A stretch of 64,000 bases of DNA, taken from NCBI GenBank assembly GCA_028281285.1, contig JANQKF010000008.1, positions 124,001-188,000 on the forward strand. Direction: 5' to 3'. The stretch's first letter is position 1. Each line of letters starts with the position of its first letter. The notes under the pieces were generated by a model. The model did not search any database. It had not been told where the DNA came from and saw nothing but the letters and a program-made list of their open reading frames with translations. The translations under genes were made by a program, and so were the position numbers. The DNA is from Cyclobacteriaceae bacterium (GTDB lineage: Bacteria > Bacteroidota > Bacteroidia > Cytophagales > Cyclobacteriaceae). Below, piece after piece: positions 36,298 through 45,038 of the stretch.

Positions 36298-36887
36298 TTC
36301 TCCTGGCTTAGTAAAATCTTTAACTCAAGAATTAATCGATCTGTTTCTTCACGATCGGAGATATCATAATATCCTCGAATCTGTTCTTCCTTATCCACCA
36401 ACACTACCCGATCATCCACATCATTCATCACCAATTCACAGTTTTTGAAGATGGTATAAGAAAGTGAATCAACTGGCCTGATCGACCAAAACCCCGGGTT
36501 GATATTGACGCGATCATTGTAGACATCAACTGCAGATCGGGTAATCTTTGGGCTGTTCAAGAAGGAGAACATTAGAATATCTTTCTCCTCTCGGAATGCC
36601 TCTTGCACACGTTCCAGCTCCTCCAGTCGATCACCGAGCTCATCGGTAACTTCAGGCTCAAAATGATAGATCTTGTGGACTACCTGAGAAGCGGGTCTGG
36701 TAAACACTTTATAGGGAGCATCTTTGCTTCTCCCACAATCTGTATTCAATGTATCCGCAACACCTTCGACATAGTATACCGGTATATCAAATCGATTCTC
36801 ACCAAGAAGTTTTAGCATGATGAAGACGATAGCCGGAATCAGAATAATTCCTCCCAGTAACAACGATTTTTTTTGGTAAGACTTCAT
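36294..36887 (-). CDS. Sco1-like protein lacking copper-binding cysteines
   Basis: A 197-residue protein with one N-terminal membrane anchor (LLLGGIILIPAIVFIMLKLL). The C-terminus RVVLVDKEEQIRGYYDISD and the helix LERVQEAFREEKDILMFSFL match the thioredoxin fold of Sco proteins, which deliver copper to the CuA site of subunit II. Where functional Sco proteins have CPxxCP, this one reads PEVTDEL, and no distal His is found in the expected position; only two isolated Cys remain (TDCG and FKNCEL). The reading frame is intact, so it is a diverged family member and not a pseudogene. Location in the oxidase operon suggests a non-catalytic assembly role. Confidence 0.75.
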   Translation of the reverse strand: MKSYQKKSLLLGGIILIPAIVFIMLKLLGENRFDIPVYYVEGVADTLNTDCGRSKDAPYKVFTRPASQVVHKIYHFEPEVTDELGDRLEELERVQEAFREEKDILMFSFLNSPKITRSAVDVYNDRVNINPGFWSIRPVDSLSYTIFKNCELVMNDVDDRVVLVDKEEQIRGYYDISDREETDRLILELKILLSQEK

Positions 36888-36941
36888 ATAAAAAAATCAG
36901 GCCAATTGCTCAACCTGATTTCAATTCAATGTCATTATAAA

Positions 36942-37322
36942 CTAGTGACCACCATCTTCATGGTGTTCCGTTTTTGCTGGTTCCATGGCATCTTGAGTAC
37001 CACGACCATCTTTGATAGCAGAGCCTTCAATATTGACCAAGGCCACGATCAACCAAATGATAAAGATCATTGGCAGAAGAATGGTAAACATAAGACTTCT
37101 TACTTCATGTCCTAAGTGCATAAACTCACTTACGATAAATCCAGCCTTCACAATTGTAAGCGAAACGAATATGACGTTCAATAGCATCCCTTTCGCCATT
37201 GTAAAGGCGAACACATATTCAATGGCGGTTACAACAGCAAGGATTAACGCTACTTTCCATATCCCTCGGATCTTAGCCGGATCCGCTGGTTGAACTACTA
37301 CATTAGAGGTTGCTTGTTCCAT
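36942..37322 (-). CDS. Cytochrome c oxidase subunit IV
   Basis: A 126-residue protein with three transmembrane helices (IRGIWKVALILAVVTAIEYVF, MLLNVIFVSLTIVKAGFIVS and LMFTILLPMIFIIWLIVALV). The phrases KAGFIVSEFMHLGHE and the overall arrangement match the bacterial COX4 (CyoD-like) family. It is the fourth structural subunit of the oxidase and is thought to stabilise subunits I and III. The tail is rich in His (KTEHHEDGGH). The gene is 18 nt downstream of the first subunit III gene. Confidence 0.9.
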   Translation of the reverse strand: MEQATSNVVVQPADPAKIRGIWKVALILAVVTAIEYVFAFTMAKGMLLNVIFVSLTIVKAGFIVSEFMHLGHEVRSLMFTILLPMIFIIWLIVALVNIEGSAIKDGRGTQDAMEPAKTEHHEDGGH

Positions 37323-37340
37323 AATTCAAAAGTCTTTAGA

Positions 37341-38108
37341 TCAGATAAGGTAGAAGAATGTGAAAACGAATACCCAAACAAGGTCTACAAAGTGCCAGTA
37401 CAATCCTACCTTCTCAATCATTTCATAATGGCCCCTGCGTTCGTACATACCATTGGCCGCATTGAAGAAGATTATAATATTTATCACTACTCCCGAGAAC
37501 ACATGGAATCCATGGAATCCCGTAATGAAGAAGAATAGCGCTGCAAAGGCAGGTGGCCCATATTGGTTGAATGTCAGGTTGGCCCCGTATATCTCATAAT
37601 TATCTATCCATATTCCGTTGACCACCACATCGGCAATCGTTGCTGTATCAGTTCCATGGATGAAGTGAGTCCATTCCCAAGCCTGGCAAGTCAAAAACGC
37701 AAAACCGCCAATGATGGTCCAAAGCATCCACTTCACTACATTTTTCTTATCCATTCTATGCCCTGCTTCCACAGCCAATACCATGGTCACACTACTCATA
37801 ATGAGAATGAAGGTCATCAATCCTACGAAGACCAATGGAAGCTCTACACCATGAAAACCGGGGAATGCTTCATAAACCTTCTCCGGGATTGGCCAGTATT
37901 CAGTAGAGAATACAAACTCATCCACAGGTCCTTTATACGCAGAAGCACTGAAGCGAATGAATGCATAAGTGATCAATAAGCCGGAAAAAGTAAAGGCATC
38001 CGACAGCAGGAAAAACCACATCATCAGTTTTCCATAGCTAGCCTTAAACGGGCCTACTCCTCCTCGCCATGGGCTTTTGTTATCGACCGAAATCGCTGTA
38101 CTAGACAT
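37341..38108 (-). CDS. Cytochrome c oxidase subunit III (longer copy)
   Basis: A 255-residue heme-copper oxidase subunit III with about five to seven membrane helices. Typical phrases are YGKLMMWFFLLSDAFTFSGLL, CQAWEWTHFI, FFITGFHGFHVFSGVVINI and the ending YWHFVDLVWVFVFTFFYL. The HxxHVxxG element in helix V and WHFVDxVW at the end are diagnostic. It is the second of two subunit III genes in tandem; both are intact and both probably contribute to the same enzyme. Confidence 0.95.
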   Translation of the reverse strand: MSSTAISVDNKSPWRGGVGPFKASYGKLMMWFFLLSDAFTFSGLLITYAFIRFSASAYKGPVDEFVFSTEYWPIPEKVYEAFPGFHGVELPLVFVGLMTFILIMSSVTMVLAVEAGHRMDKKNVVKWMLWTIIGGFAFLTCQAWEWTHFIHGTDTATIADVVVNGIWIDNYEIYGANLTFNQYGPPAFAALFFFITGFHGFHVFSGVVINIIIFFNAANGMYERRGHYEMIEKVGLYWHFVDLVWVFVFTFFYLI

Positions 38109-38117
38109 AAATTTTAA

Positions 38118-38705
38118 TTAATGATTCAGCAATAAAAATATGTACAAATAAATCCACAATCCGCCCAGGAAGTGCCAGTATGTTGTACACATTTCCATGT
38201 TCAACATATTCTTTGAATGCACTTTATACCTCAAAGACGAAATTAGGATATATATCAAATAAATCACACCACTCACTAAGTGTAAGCCATGCAAACCGGT
38301 AATCACATACATGAAAGAGCCTGCTGGGTTACCCACAAAATAGACTCCCGCATCAACCAATTGCCCCCAAGCTGTATACTGAGTTCCGAAAAATGCCAGT
38401 CCCGTTATCACCGACAAGGTCATCGCAATTTTTAGGTTACCGAGGTTATCTCGTTTGGCTGAAATGTACCCCCAATGCAGAAATATACTGCTCACTACAA
38501 TGATGACAGTGGAGACTATCAACATTTGCGGCATCTCGTATTCCAACCAATTCCCATCGGCCTGACGTACGATATGGGCACTGGTCATTGCAGCGAAAAT
38601 CATCATCACAGTGACTATAAAAAGCCACAATGCGAACTTCTGCGGGTGCATGGCCAAAGGCCTGCCCGGCTGTTTTTCTACTAATTGATAATTCTCAGCC
38701 ATCAT
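38118..38705 (-). CDS. Cytochrome c oxidase subunit III (shorter copy)
   Basis: A 195-residue subunit III paralogue with five helices. Conserved features are KFALWLFIVTVMMIFAAMTS, YVITGLHGLHLVSGVIYL and the ending YWHFLGGLWIYLYIFLLL, matching the subunit III pattern. Compared with the other copy it lacks the two N-terminal helices, as in the short form common in Bacteroidota. The start is the first of two adjacent ATG codons and overlaps the ctaB stop by 4 nt (ATGA), giving translational coupling. A longer in-frame extension upstream lies inside ctaB and is not used. Confidence 0.93.
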   Translation of the reverse strand: MMAENYQLVEKQPGRPLAMHPQKFALWLFIVTVMMIFAAMTSAHIVRQADGNWLEYEMPQMLIVSTVIIVVSSIFLHWGYISAKRDNLGNLKIAMTLSVITGLAFFGTQYTAWGQLVDAGVYFVGNPAGSFMYVITGLHGLHLVSGVIYLIYILISSLRYKVHSKNMLNMEMCTTYWHFLGGLWIYLYIFLLLNH

Positions 38706-39604
38706 TTCACTATATCCAACAAAAAGGCAATCTGAACAATAGGTAAGTACAGAAATGATCCGAACATTATCCTCAATGCAGATTTCCTTGATTGATCTTT
38801 CATTAACTTGATTGTAGAGGCCAAAAACAGCACTCCACAAACTGTAACAATTACAGCTGAATTAATCCCCGTTAATCCAAAATAGGTAGGCAGCAAGCCA
38901 AGGGGAATTAAGAACAGCGTGTATGTCATGATTTGAAAAGCGGTTTTCAAGTCTTTTTCTCCTTGAACAGGTAGTAACTTGAAGCCTGCTTTTTTATAGT
39001 CTTCATCAGCCACCCAGGCAATCGCCCAGAAATGTGGGAACTGCCAAATGAATTGAATTCCGAAGATGATTAATGCAGCATGATTAATATCTCCCGTTGC
39101 GGCTGTCCATCCCAATAGTGGGGGCAACGCACCAGGAAACGCGCCTACGAATACCGCGATAGGTCCTACTCTTTTCAGAGGAGTATAGACAAAGCTGTAT
39201 AAAATCATGGATAGCACGGCCAATCCAGTAGTCAATGGGTTGGTCCATTGCAATAGAATTAATATTCCCAGAACAGTCAACATTCCAGCAAACCATAATG
39301 CTTCACTCGGGCTGATTCGATTGGTCGGTAATGGACGAGATTTGGTCCGTTTCATCAAACCATCATATTCTTTTTCCCAAACCTGGTTGATGGTACACGA
39401 AGCCCCTGAGATCAACCATCCTCCAATAAACAGCATGGTTAATTGAGTCCAATCGACAGCACCTCCCATAGCCAGCGTATAACCGAAGGCTGAAGAAAAT
39501 GATACTAACAGAGAAAGTCTCATCTTGACCAATTCCATATAGACCTTGATCTTCTGAGCAATCAATGTTGAAATTCCAATATTTGCCGAATTGCCTGTTA
39601 TCAT
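38702..39604 (-). CDS. ctaB: Protoheme IX farnesyltransferase (heme O synthase)
   Basis: A 300-residue UbiA-family prenyltransferase that farnesylates heme B to heme O. It has about eight to nine membrane helices. The catalytic Asp-rich motif is in NQVWEKEYDGLMKRTKSRPL, the classic NxxxD..D.xM.RT..RPL of CtaB/CyoE. The second conserved loop includes WQFPHFWAIAWVADEDYKKAGFK (given in parts as WQFPHFWAIAW and DEDYKKAGF). It follows ctaA with an ATGA overlap, and its product feeds heme A synthase encoded by that gene. Confidence 0.97.
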   Translation of the reverse strand: MITGNSANIGISTLIAQKIKVYMELVKMRLSLLVSFSSAFGYTLAMGGAVDWTQLTMLFIGGWLISGASCTINQVWEKEYDGLMKRTKSRPLPTNRISPSEALWFAGMLTVLGILILLQWTNPLTTGLAVLSMILYSFVYTPLKRVGPIAVFVGAFPGALPPLLGWTAATGDINHAALIIFGIQFIWQFPHFWAIAWVADEDYKKAGFKLLPVQGEKDLKTAFQIMTYTLFLIPLGLLPTYFGLTGINSAVIVTVCGVLFLASTIKLMKDQSRKSALRIMFGSFLYLPIVQIAFLLDIVK

Positions 39605-40683
39605 AGCGCTGTTTCCAGCTTAAATTTTTTATTTCTAATCAGTAAGAGCAGATAATACTGAACTCCTACAATCAGTGTTCCTAACAGCAGATGTATTGGT
39701 TGAACAAAAGCAGGCACACCAAAATATGCCATAATCACACCACTAAGAATCTCAATCAGAATTATCGAGATCAATAGCAATGTCGGCCATCTTAACGGCT
39801 CAGATACCTGTTCCTTGCGAATCAGTAAAAACACCAAATACAGGTGTATACCCAATAGCAAGATGGAGTATGAACGATGTATCAAAAACTCAATCCCCAG
39901 GTTCTTGATCCATTCTGATCGGGCCAGTTCTTTGGCTACCAAATCAATGGCTTCTCTTACCTGTGTACCAAGAACGATCTGAATTACACTCAACGCCAAA
40001 CAGACAATCACGACCCACTGAATTCTATTTCGATTCTGAAGTTCAACCTCAACAATACTTCTCTTAGATCGATAGTGCACGTAGATCAATAGCAACACAA
40101 TAAGTATTGCCAACAACATGTGCACGGTGATCATCCATTGAAGTAAATTGGTGGATACTACCACCGAACCGATCCAGCCTTGGAAGCCGACCAATACAAA
40201 TGCAATAAATGAAAGAACGACTATCGTTTTATCAACCTTTCGGTACCTCAATGAGAACACGAATGTTCCAAAAATCAAGATGCCGATAATCGCCCCGATC
40301 AGGCGATTCACATATTCTGTCCAGGTTTTGGTTGCGTTGAAGTCTTCCTCTTCCAAAATGGAAGGATCATTCTTCACCTGGTCAGCGAGCTCATTGAACC
40401 CGAGAGCTGTCAAGTAGTTGGCGAACCTTACATTCTTTTCAGCTCGTTGTTGAGAATAAATCTCTTTATAGTCTTCCGGAAGCTGACTTACCTCTGTTGG
40501 GGGTACCCAACTCCCGAAACATTTTGGCCAATCGGGACATCCCATCCCTGAGCCGGTACTTCTCACAATTCCCCCTACTAAAATCAGCAGGTAAACTGCA
40601 ATGATCGTGACGGCACTAAACCGCCTAAAGAGCCTGCCCTTAATGAGCTCCGTGCCCGTGTTCGAGGTGCTCTCCTGTTTCAT
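39601..40683 (-). CDS. ctaA: Heme A synthase (COX15/CtaA)
   Basis: A 360-residue integral membrane enzyme that oxidises heme O to heme A. Helix I contains LILVGGIVRSTGSGMGCPDW with the family's RSTGSGMGCPDWPxC motif, and PKCFGSWVPP follows. Conserved His ligands appear in WTEYVNRLIGA and MITVHMLLAILIV, and in the second half FLIHRSYSILLLGIHLYLV and QPIHLLLGTLIV. The duplicate four-helix-bundle arrangement and length agree with COX15. Its start lies 44 nt inside the coxA coding end, a long overlap suggesting coupled translation. It overlaps ctaB by 4 nt. Confidence 0.97.
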   Translation of the reverse strand: MKQESTSNTGTELIKGRLFRRFSAVTIIAVYLLILVGGIVRSTGSGMGCPDWPKCFGSWVPPTEVSQLPEDYKEIYSQQRAEKNVRFANYLTALGFNELADQVKNDPSILEEEDFNATKTWTEYVNRLIGAIIGILIFGTFVFSLRYRKVDKTIVVLSFIAFVLVGFQGWIGSVVVSTNLLQWMITVHMLLAILIVLLLIYVHYRSKRSIVEVELQNRNRIQWVVIVCLALSVIQIVLGTQVREAIDLVAKELARSEWIKNLGIEFLIHRSYSILLLGIHLYLVFLLIRKEQVSEPLRWPTLLLISIILIEILSGVIMAYFGVPAFVQPIHLLLGTLIVGVQYYLLLLIRNKKFKLETAL

Positions 40684-42532
40684 CCACTACCATCTCTTCT
40701 ATCTCTTTCTCCAATGCAATCTCATCATTCTCATGTGGAAGATTAGACTCCATAGTTTGTGAGAAAGGAACTGTCTGAGGAATAAAATCCTCCTTCGCTC
40801 CTGGCTTACTGTAATCGTAAGGCCATCTGTACACCGCTGGAATTTCTCCAGGCCAGTTTCCGTGACCAGGATTCCTTGGTGTAGTCCACTCCAATGTGTT
40901 TGATCTCCATGGGTTAGCCGGAGCCTTCTTACCACGGAAGATGCTATAAATGAAGTTGAACAAGAATATAAACTGAGCCACAAACGTGATGGCTGCAGCC
41001 GTACTTATAAATGCATTTAAATCGGTGAAACCGCTGAATGCATCAAAATTCGTGAATGAATAATATCTTCTTGGGAACCCGGCAATACCGATATAGTGCA
41101 TTGGGAAGAACACCAGATACACTCCCACGAAAGTGATCCAGAAATGTACGTACCCCAGTTTCGCATCCATCATACGACCAAACATCTTCGGGAACCAGTG
41201 GTACACACCGGCTACCATTCCAAAGAAAGACGCTGATCCCATTACCAAATGGAAGTGAGCCACAACGAAGTAGGTATCGTGCAATTGGATATCAATAGCG
41301 GAGTTACCGAGCGCTATACCCGTCACACCTCCGGATATGAATACCGAAACCAATCCGATTGAGAATAGCATGGCCGGTGTAAATACAATGTTACCTCGCC
41401 ACAAGGTGGTTAGGTAGTTAAATACTTTTACTGCCGAAGGTATTGCAATAATCAAGGTCAGGAACATGAAAATAGATCCAAGGAATGGATTCAGTCCTGA
41501 CACGAACATATGGTGTGCCCATACAATAAATGAAAGCACAGTAATCCCCAGCATAGAAATTACCATTGCCTTATAACCGAAAATCGGTTTTCTCGAATTT
41601 GTCGAAATAATCTCAGATGTAATACCTAGAGCGGGCAGAAGTACGATGTATACTTCAGGGTGCCCTAAGAACCAGAATAAATGCTGATAGAGTATTGGAC
41701 TACCGCCAACGTTCGGTAAGGCCTCACCTTGAATATATATTTCTGATAGGTAAAAACTGGTTCCGAAACTTCGGTCAAACACTAAAAGCAAAGCCGCTGC
41801 AAACAAAACCGGGAATGAGAGCACTCCGATAATTGCGGTTAGGAAGAATGCCCAAATTGTTAGAGGCAACTTCCACATTGACATCCCCTTTGTTCTAAGG
41901 TTGATGATTGTAGTGATGTAGTTGATACCCCCCAACAGTGATGAAACGATAAAGAACACCATGGCCACGAGCCATAAAGTCATACCGAGTCCCGAACCTT
42001 GCATGGCTTGTGGTAAGGCACTCAGCGGTGGATAGACCACCCATCCTCCCGAAGCAGGACCTGTTTCTATCAATAAGGAAATGAACATGATCACACTGGA
42101 AAGGAAGAAGAACCAGTATGAAAGCATATTCATAAAGCCAGAGGCCATATCCCTTGCTCCTATCTGAAGTGGAATTAGGAAATTTGAAAAAGTACCACTC
42201 AACCCTGCCGTTAATACAAAGAATACCATAATGGTACCGTGCATTGTCACCAAAGCCAAGTAGAACTCTGGATCCAGTTTTCCTTCAGGAGTGATCCATT
42301 TACCCAAAAGTGGTTCTAGCCATCCCAAATCTGCATCTGGGAAACCAAGTTGCATTCTGAATATTGCTGAGAACGCCCCTCCAATTACTGCCCAGAAAAT
42401 ACCGGTGATCAGGAATTGCTTAGCAATCACCTTGTGGTCGGTACAGAAAATATAATTCGTTATGAAGTTACCCTTATGATGCTCGTGATCGTGGTGATCG
42501 TGCGAGTCAATATGTGCTTCTGCTGTTGCCAT
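40640..42532 (-). CDS. coxA: Cytochrome c oxidase subunit I
   Basis: A 630-residue catalytic subunit of an aa3-type heme-copper oxidase, with twelve or more helices. It carries the CuB ligands and the covalently linked Tyr region (FWFLGHPEVYIVLLPALG), the Glu of the D-channel in the same helix (GHPEVY), His-His of CuB (VWAHHMFVSGL) and the heme a / a3 ligand segment HDTYFVVAHFHLVMG. The N-terminus is His- and Asp-rich (HIDSHDHHDHEHHKG), and the C-terminus ends EHLEHGHGAH; such ends are common in Bacteroidota CoxA and may bind metal. It is downstream of coxB by 29 nt. Confidence 0.98.
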   Translation of the reverse strand: MATAEAHIDSHDHHDHEHHKGNFITNYIFCTDHKVIAKQFLITGIFWAVIGGAFSAIFRMQLGFPDADLGWLEPLLGKWITPEGKLDPEFYLALVTMHGTIMVFFVLTAGLSGTFSNFLIPLQIGARDMASGFMNMLSYWFFFLSSVIMFISLLIETGPASGGWVVYPPLSALPQAMQGSGLGMTLWLVAMVFFIVSSLLGGINYITTIINLRTKGMSMWKLPLTIWAFFLTAIIGVLSFPVLFAAALLLVFDRSFGTSFYLSEIYIQGEALPNVGGSPILYQHLFWFLGHPEVYIVLLPALGITSEIISTNSRKPIFGYKAMVISMLGITVLSFIVWAHHMFVSGLNPFLGSIFMFLTLIIAIPSAVKVFNYLTTLWRGNIVFTPAMLFSIGLVSVFISGGVTGIALGNSAIDIQLHDTYFVVAHFHLVMGSASFFGMVAGVYHWFPKMFGRMMDAKLGYVHFWITFVGVYLVFFPMHYIGIAGFPRRYYSFTNFDAFSGFTDLNAFISTAAAITFVAQFIFLFNFIYSIFRGKKAPANPWRSNTLEWTTPRNPGHGNWPGEIPAVYRWPYDYSKPGAKEDFIPQTVPFSQTMESNLPHENDEIALEKEIEEMVVDETGEHLEHGHGAH

Positions 42533-42561
42533 GTCTTAGTATTAGTTAAGGATACCTATTC

Positions 42562-43602
42562 TTATTCGTTGCTTCGGGTTGAAATCATTGCCAATTCCTT
42601 CAAATTGTCCGGAACTTGAGACATAAAATCTGGATTTTTCTTCAAGAAGGATTCCTGCTCTGCTTTCCACTTATCATATTCTTCCGGTTCCATCACAATC
42701 ACATTTTTCTTCATTGAAAAATGACCTCTTCCACAAATCTCGGTACAAGCCAATTCGTAGTTGAATTCCTGATCTCCAAGCTCGTCTCTCATTTCCTGAG
42801 TAGTCTTGGTTGCAGTAAACTTAAATTGAGTAGGCATACCCGGAACTGCATCCATCTTCAACCTAAAGTGGGGAAGGAAAACACTGTGAAGTACATCCCT
42901 TGCCCTGATTTTCAAAATGATTTCTCTCCCCTTTGGAATAACAAGATCCCTGTAGATGAAATCATCAAAATTCGCTCTGTCAGTGAAGTCCATTCCATGT
43001 TGGTTGCCATTCGCATCGCTGATCAATCGATAGTCATAGTCACCTACTTGGTTGTCCATTCCACCATATCTCAAAGACCAGGCAAACTGGTAGCCCATCA
43101 CTTCGATCTGCTCCGCGTCATCGCTCGCAGGTGCCATAATATCAGTCCAGGCCAACCATCCGGTGATTACCAACCAAGTCAATACAATGGCCGGAACACC
43201 CGTCCATAGATATTCCAACTGATTATTGTGCGGATAGAAGAGTGCTTTTCTATCTTCCTTATATCTGTATTTATAGCCAAATACAAATAGGAGGATGTGA
43301 GTGACAATGAAGACCGCACCAATGATATTGATTGTTCTCCAGAACAATTTATCAGTCAATTCTCCATGAATTGAGGCTACCGGTGGATCATATAGATCAA
43401 AGTACTGGATAGAGTACCATCCTAACAATCCAAAGCCAATCACCATAAAGAGCACTCCCAAGACAGCATTCACATTGTTGCTACCTGTCACACGCCTCTC
43501 GTCAGAACCCTTTACGATATTGATCAGTCGACTAATTCTGAAAATCAAAAGAAGGATTCCCAGAACAAGAAATACCGCGATTAAAATATAGAACCCGAAC
43601 AT
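42562..43602 (-). CDS. coxB: Cytochrome c oxidase subunit II with extra N-terminal helices
   Basis: A 346-residue subunit II. The CuA site is at residues 286-297: Cys286, Glu288, Cys290, His294 and Met297 in CTEICGRGHFSM, with a first His in SVFLPHFRLK. There is no fused cytochrome c domain at the C-terminus, so the enzyme is aa3- and not caa3-type. The N-terminus has four predicted membrane helices (about residues 2-22, 44-65, 92-112 and 130-152) instead of the usual two. It receives electrons from cytochrome c domains, plausibly those of the adjacent alternative complex III. It lies 18 nt after actF. Confidence 0.97.
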   Translation of the reverse strand: MFGFYILIAVFLVLGILLLIFRISRLINIVKGSDERRVTGSNNVNAVLGVLFMVIGFGLLGWYSIQYFDLYDPPVASIHGELTDKLFWRTINIIGAVFIVTHILLFVFGYKYRYKEDRKALFYPHNNQLEYLWTGVPAIVLTWLVITGWLAWTDIMAPASDDAEQIEVMGYQFAWSLRYGGMDNQVGDYDYRLISDANGNQHGMDFTDRANFDDFIYRDLVIPKGREIILKIRARDVLHSVFLPHFRLKMDAVPGMPTQFKFTATKTTQEMRDELGDQEFNYELACTEICGRGHFSMKKNVIVMEPEEYDKWKAEQESFLKKNPDFMSQVPDNLKELAMISTRSNE

Positions 43603-43620
43603 ATCTTCTCTTTATCTCTT

Positions 43621-45030
43621 TTAAATATGGTGATGTTTCGCTTCTTCCAACATTGGGTGATTTTTAGGTACCAAAGCATTTTTGGCAAGTGCAGTCAATG
43701 TCACAAACATAAACGCAGACCCAAATACGAGGAAGGTACCCATTTCGGTTAGTCCGAAATGACCAGACTCACCCATTGTACCCGGAGTAACCATTAGATA
43801 GAAATCAATCCAGTGACCAATAATCACTACGGTACAAGCAATCTTTAAGAACACAAACAAACGCTTCGCATCTCTGGTCATTAGGATCAGGAATGGGAAG
43901 AAGAAGTTCATGAAAATATTAGCAAAGAAGAATGGTGCATACTTGTCGCTCATCAAACGCTCAACGAAATACACTGACTCTTCCGGAATATTGGCATAGT
44001 AAATCAATAGAAACTGTGAAAACCAGATGTAAGTCCAGAAAATGGAGAAGGCAAAAACAAACTTTCCAAGATCATGGATCTGACTCATGTTCACATTCGG
44101 GAAGTATCCCGCTTCCTTGAGGAACACTACCGCTAGGGTAATGAATGCAAGTCCTGTAACAAACCAGCTTGCGAATACATACCATCCAAACATAGTAGAG
44201 AACCAATGTGTGTCAATTGACATCACCCAGTCCCAGGCTGAAATTGAAGAAGTTACCGCAAAAATCACAAGGAAGATTGCTGAGATACTTCTCATTTTTC
44301 TCCAGTAGCTATGACCACCCAATTCATCTTCTACCAATGAAAGAGACCTTAACTTTCTGAACAAGAATACCCAAACACCAAAGAATACCACCATTCTCAA
44401 TAGGTAGAAAATTGGCAATCCATCGGTCGACATTCCAGGTCCGAAGAAGAACCCTTTCTTTCCATCAATCAATGCATCATAATTGGGACTTGCAGGATCA
44501 TAGAGATCGTGGTGAGTCCAATGGAAAATATCTCCTTTCACCAGGAAGAAAAGTACAATCATCAACACCCCTGCATAAGGCAACCAATGCGCCATTGAAA
44601 GCGGCACTCTAATAATATATGCCGACCAACCTGCTTGTGCTGCGTATTGAATCGCAAAGAAGAACAGCCCGATAAGTGCCAGTCCGACAAAATATACATT
44701 GTTGATCCAGAGATCAGCCTTCAACCGGCTAAACCAGCCTTTTTCTCCATGACCTCCGCCATGACCATCAGCCTCGGCACCATGTCCTGCATCTGCCGCT
44801 CCATGGTCATCACCTTGATCATGGTCACCCTCGGTGTCATGATCTCCGGCTTCTTCATGTCCGGTATCTGCTACTTGCTCGGTGTGAGTACCTTCGTCAC
44901 CATGCTCTTCACCATGGCCTTTTGGCTGAAAAATATTTCCGAGAATGATTAATACAACTCCTAGAATTGCAGCAATGAAAATCTTCTTTCTTATGCCGGG
45001 ATTAAAATCAAATCTTTCTTCTGACATCAT
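43621..45030 (-). CDS. actF: Alternative complex III subunit ActF with His/Asp-rich insert
   Basis: A 469-residue NrfD-like polytopic membrane subunit of the quinol:cytochrome c oxidoreductase (second quinol-binding membrane subunit). About ten helices are visible. Between the first helix (KKIFIAAILGVVLIILGNIF) and the second lies a roughly 65-residue stretch made almost only of Gly, His, Asp, Glu, Ala and Thr (examples HDTEGDHDQGDDHG and GHGGGHGEKG). It is followed by conserved ActF parts such as LRMVVFFGVWVFLFRKLR and SAWDWVMSIDTHWFSTMFGW. The insert would lie in the loop outside the helices and could bind divalent metals. Two tandem ATGs offer the start. Confidence 0.93.
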   Translation of the reverse strand: MMSEERFDFNPGIRKKIFIAAILGVVLIILGNIFQPKGHGEEHGDEGTHTEQVADTGHEEAGDHDTEGDHDQGDDHGAADAGHGAEADGHGGGHGEKGWFSRLKADLWINNVYFVGLALIGLFFFAIQYAAQAGWSAYIIRVPLSMAHWLPYAGVLMIVLFFLVKGDIFHWTHHDLYDPASPNYDALIDGKKGFFFGPGMSTDGLPIFYLLRMVVFFGVWVFLFRKLRSLSLVEDELGGHSYWRKMRSISAIFLVIFAVTSSISAWDWVMSIDTHWFSTMFGWYVFASWFVTGLAFITLAVVFLKEAGYFPNVNMSQIHDLGKFVFAFSIFWTYIWFSQFLLIYYANIPEESVYFVERLMSDKYAPFFFANIFMNFFFPFLILMTRDAKRLFVFLKIACTVVIIGHWIDFYLMVTPGTMGESGHFGLTEMGTFLVFGSAFMFVTLTALAKNALVPKNHPMLEEAKHHHI

Positions 45031-45038
45031 CTAAAAAA

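Noticed and set aside
36294..36887. Reading the Sco-like gene as a pseudogene
   Set aside because: The frame is intact, the operon spacing is tight and the rest of the fold is conserved, so a diverged functional protein is more likely.
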